The notes under the pieces: model-generated | The model's database searches: none | The model's input: the letters and a program-made list of their open reading frames with translations, nothing else | Told to the model about the DNA's origin: nothing | Made by a program: the position numbers and the translations under genes | Part shown: piece after piece, positions 13,763 to 14,465 of the stretch | How the letters are laid out: each line of letters opens with the position of its first letter | Position numbering within the stretch: position 1 is the first letter of the stretch | Origin: JAWLDV01 sp046537975 | Lineage (GTDB): Bacteria > Desulfobacterota > Desulfobulbia > Desulfobulbales > SURF-16 | Length of the DNA: 14,465 nt | Direction: 5' to 3' | NCBI GenBank assembly: GCA_046537975.1 | Contig: JBKHJR010000067.1 | Span: forward strand, 1 to 14,465

Positions 13763-14140
13763 AAAAACAATCTCTGTCAGTTATTTCGATTTTTTTCTTT
13801 TGTCTTTGAGGACTTTCTTCCACTTGATCATCTTCAGATGATTAAACATGTACTTATCCCGGCTGGGGCCGGAGCCTCATATTTTATTTTTTATTATCGG
13901 AAGCTTTCTTTTTAAAATCGGTCACAACCGGAATATTCTTTCTTGCCTGGATACTTTTGATTTTAAAATCCGGAAGAAAAGGTTCAGGATCAGAATTCGA
14001 GATTTATGCCTCCTACCTAAAATCAGTAAGCACTGTTTACTATTGCAGCACAATCTCCAAGTTCAAAAAAATTATCATACCTGCTGGAAATTCCCATGAG
14101 AAATTTTCGCCATTGAGCGGAGCAGGAACAGACACCGTCT
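13763..14140. other. Intergenic region between GGDEF gene and DUF2452 gene
   Basis: This 378-base stretch holds a terminator-like hairpin next to the GGDEF gene (14065-14126). It also holds two short minus-strand open frames. One (13884-14003, 39 codons) follows a strong AGGAGG but begins with ATC. The other (13781-13849, 22 codons, very Lys-rich) begins with ATG without a clear ribosome-binding site. No clear promoter for the DUF2452-mnmE operon was found; TTGAAC at about 14067-14062 has a poor -10 partner. Confidence 0.4.
14065..14126 (-). terminator. Probable terminator of the GGDEF gene
   Basis: On the minus strand, 15 bases after the stop codon, CCTGCT (14126-14121) can pair with AGCAGG (14085-14080). 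Inside, GAAAATTTC and GGAATTTCC form an 8-of-9 stem around a 5-base loop, leaving a 12-base bulge on one side. A run of seven T (14071-14065) follows 8 bases later. The bulge and distance make it an imperfect intrinsic terminator. Confidence 0.45.
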
Positions 14141-14465
14141 TCATGGATTATTCCGGAATACTGAATAGGGAACCGCTTTGTTACGCCCCCTTTTTTTGGC
14201 ATAGTAGAGAGCCTGATCAGCTTTGTCAACTATGACATTCTTATCTTCACTATCTTGAGGGAAAACAGCTATTCCCAAAGAAAGAGTTACACCGACCTGG
14301 TCGCCTTTAACCCTGAAATTAAGTGATTCCACTGCCTTTCTTACCCTTTCCGCCTGGACAACACCTCCTTTTTCATCTGAGGCTTCCAGGACCAAGGCAA
14401 ACTCTTCGCCTCCATATCTGGCTACAAGATCAACATTTCGTACCGTTTCCTGCAGAGTTTTAGCC
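14141..14465 (-). CDS. GGDEF-domain protein (diguanylate cyclase), C-terminal part only
   Basis: The frame enters from the right edge (first full codon at 14464) and ends at TGA (14143-14141), giving 107 residues of the C-terminal half of a GGDEF domain. The active-site motif is intact as R-Y-GGEEF-A (GGEEF at 14413-14399), followed by A-E-x-x-R-x-x-V, then VTLSLGIAVFPQD and DKADQALYYAKKRGRNKAV, the standard closing blocks. The GGEEF signature and the D-x-A-L-Y-x-A-K helix are those of active cyclic-di-GMP synthases. The inhibitory site (R-x-x-D before GGEEF) reads V-R-N-V-D-L-V-A-R-Y here; RxxD (R-N-V-D) is present, so product inhibition is possible. N-terminal sensor domains are outside the window. 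The end is followed by a terminator-like hairpin. Confidence 0.93.
   Translation of the reverse strand, partial: AKTLQETVRNVDLVARYGGEEFALVLEASDEKGGVVQAERVRKAVESLNFRVKGDQVGVTLSLGIAVFPQDSEDKNVIVDKADQALYYAKKRGRNKAVPYSVFRNNP

Noticed and set aside
13848..14235. Plus-strand frames of 83 and 92 codons in the right intergenic region
   Set aside because: Overlap the hairpin and GGDEF gene end, lack ribosome-binding sites, and resemble no family.

Overview
The window looks like chromosomal, vertically inherited DNA from an anaerobic bacterium. A two-gene 2-oxoacid:ferredoxin oxidoreductase and a rubredoxin suggest anaerobic metabolism. The rest is core cell-division, RNA-modification, purine-salvage and signalling genes. 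The style of MraZ and RsmH, a DUF2452 protein, a CRP-type/HDOD fusion and a QHG-type SixA resemble Desulfobacterota (former Deltaproteobacteria). A deep-branching Firmicute cannot be excluded by eye, so the lineage is inference only. I see no rRNA, tRNA, CRISPR array, insertion sequence, integrase or phage gene.

Layout. (1) 1-1836, minus strand: start of the division/cell-wall (dcw) cluster, mraZ > rsmH > ftsL (ftsL runs off the left edge), with a good sigma70-type promoter and three 10-bp repeats that look like MraZ's own operator. (2) 2129-2822, minus: a membrane-anchored TPR protein with its own TTGACA-N17-TAGAAT promoter. (3) 3056-5624, plus: korA (gamma-alpha fusion) and korB, overlapping by 23 bp. 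They are the only large genes on the plus strand. (4) 5698-9210, minus: a run of a CNNM/CorC-type CBS membrane protein, an EI24/CysZ-like membrane protein, an Smr-domain nuclease-like protein, a SixA-like phosphatase and a small HEPN-like helical protein. (5) 9311-10203: hpt (minus) and a 53-residue rubredoxin (plus), diverging from a shared AT-rich control region. (6) 10372-13762, minus: DUF2452 protein > mnmE > CRP-type/HDOD signalling protein, tightly packed or overlapping. (7) 13763-14465: a terminator-like hairpin and the C-terminal part of a GGDEF (diguanylate cyclase) protein entering from the right edge.

How the genes may work together. mraZ-rsmH-ftsL couple a transcription regulator, 16S rRNA methylation and divisome assembly. 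KorAB and rubredoxin belong to low-potential electron transfer. MnmE (tRNA wobble-uridine modification) is co-transcribed with an unexplained pair, DUF2452 and a cNMP-binding/HDOD protein, rather than with its common partners.

No dramatic new system is evident. The points most worth checking are the Cys-to-Gln change at a cluster-ligand position in KorB, the HEPN-like protein with an R-x4-H motif, the mnmE neighbourhood, and a strong ribosome-binding site facing an open frame without a normal start codon at about 14003.
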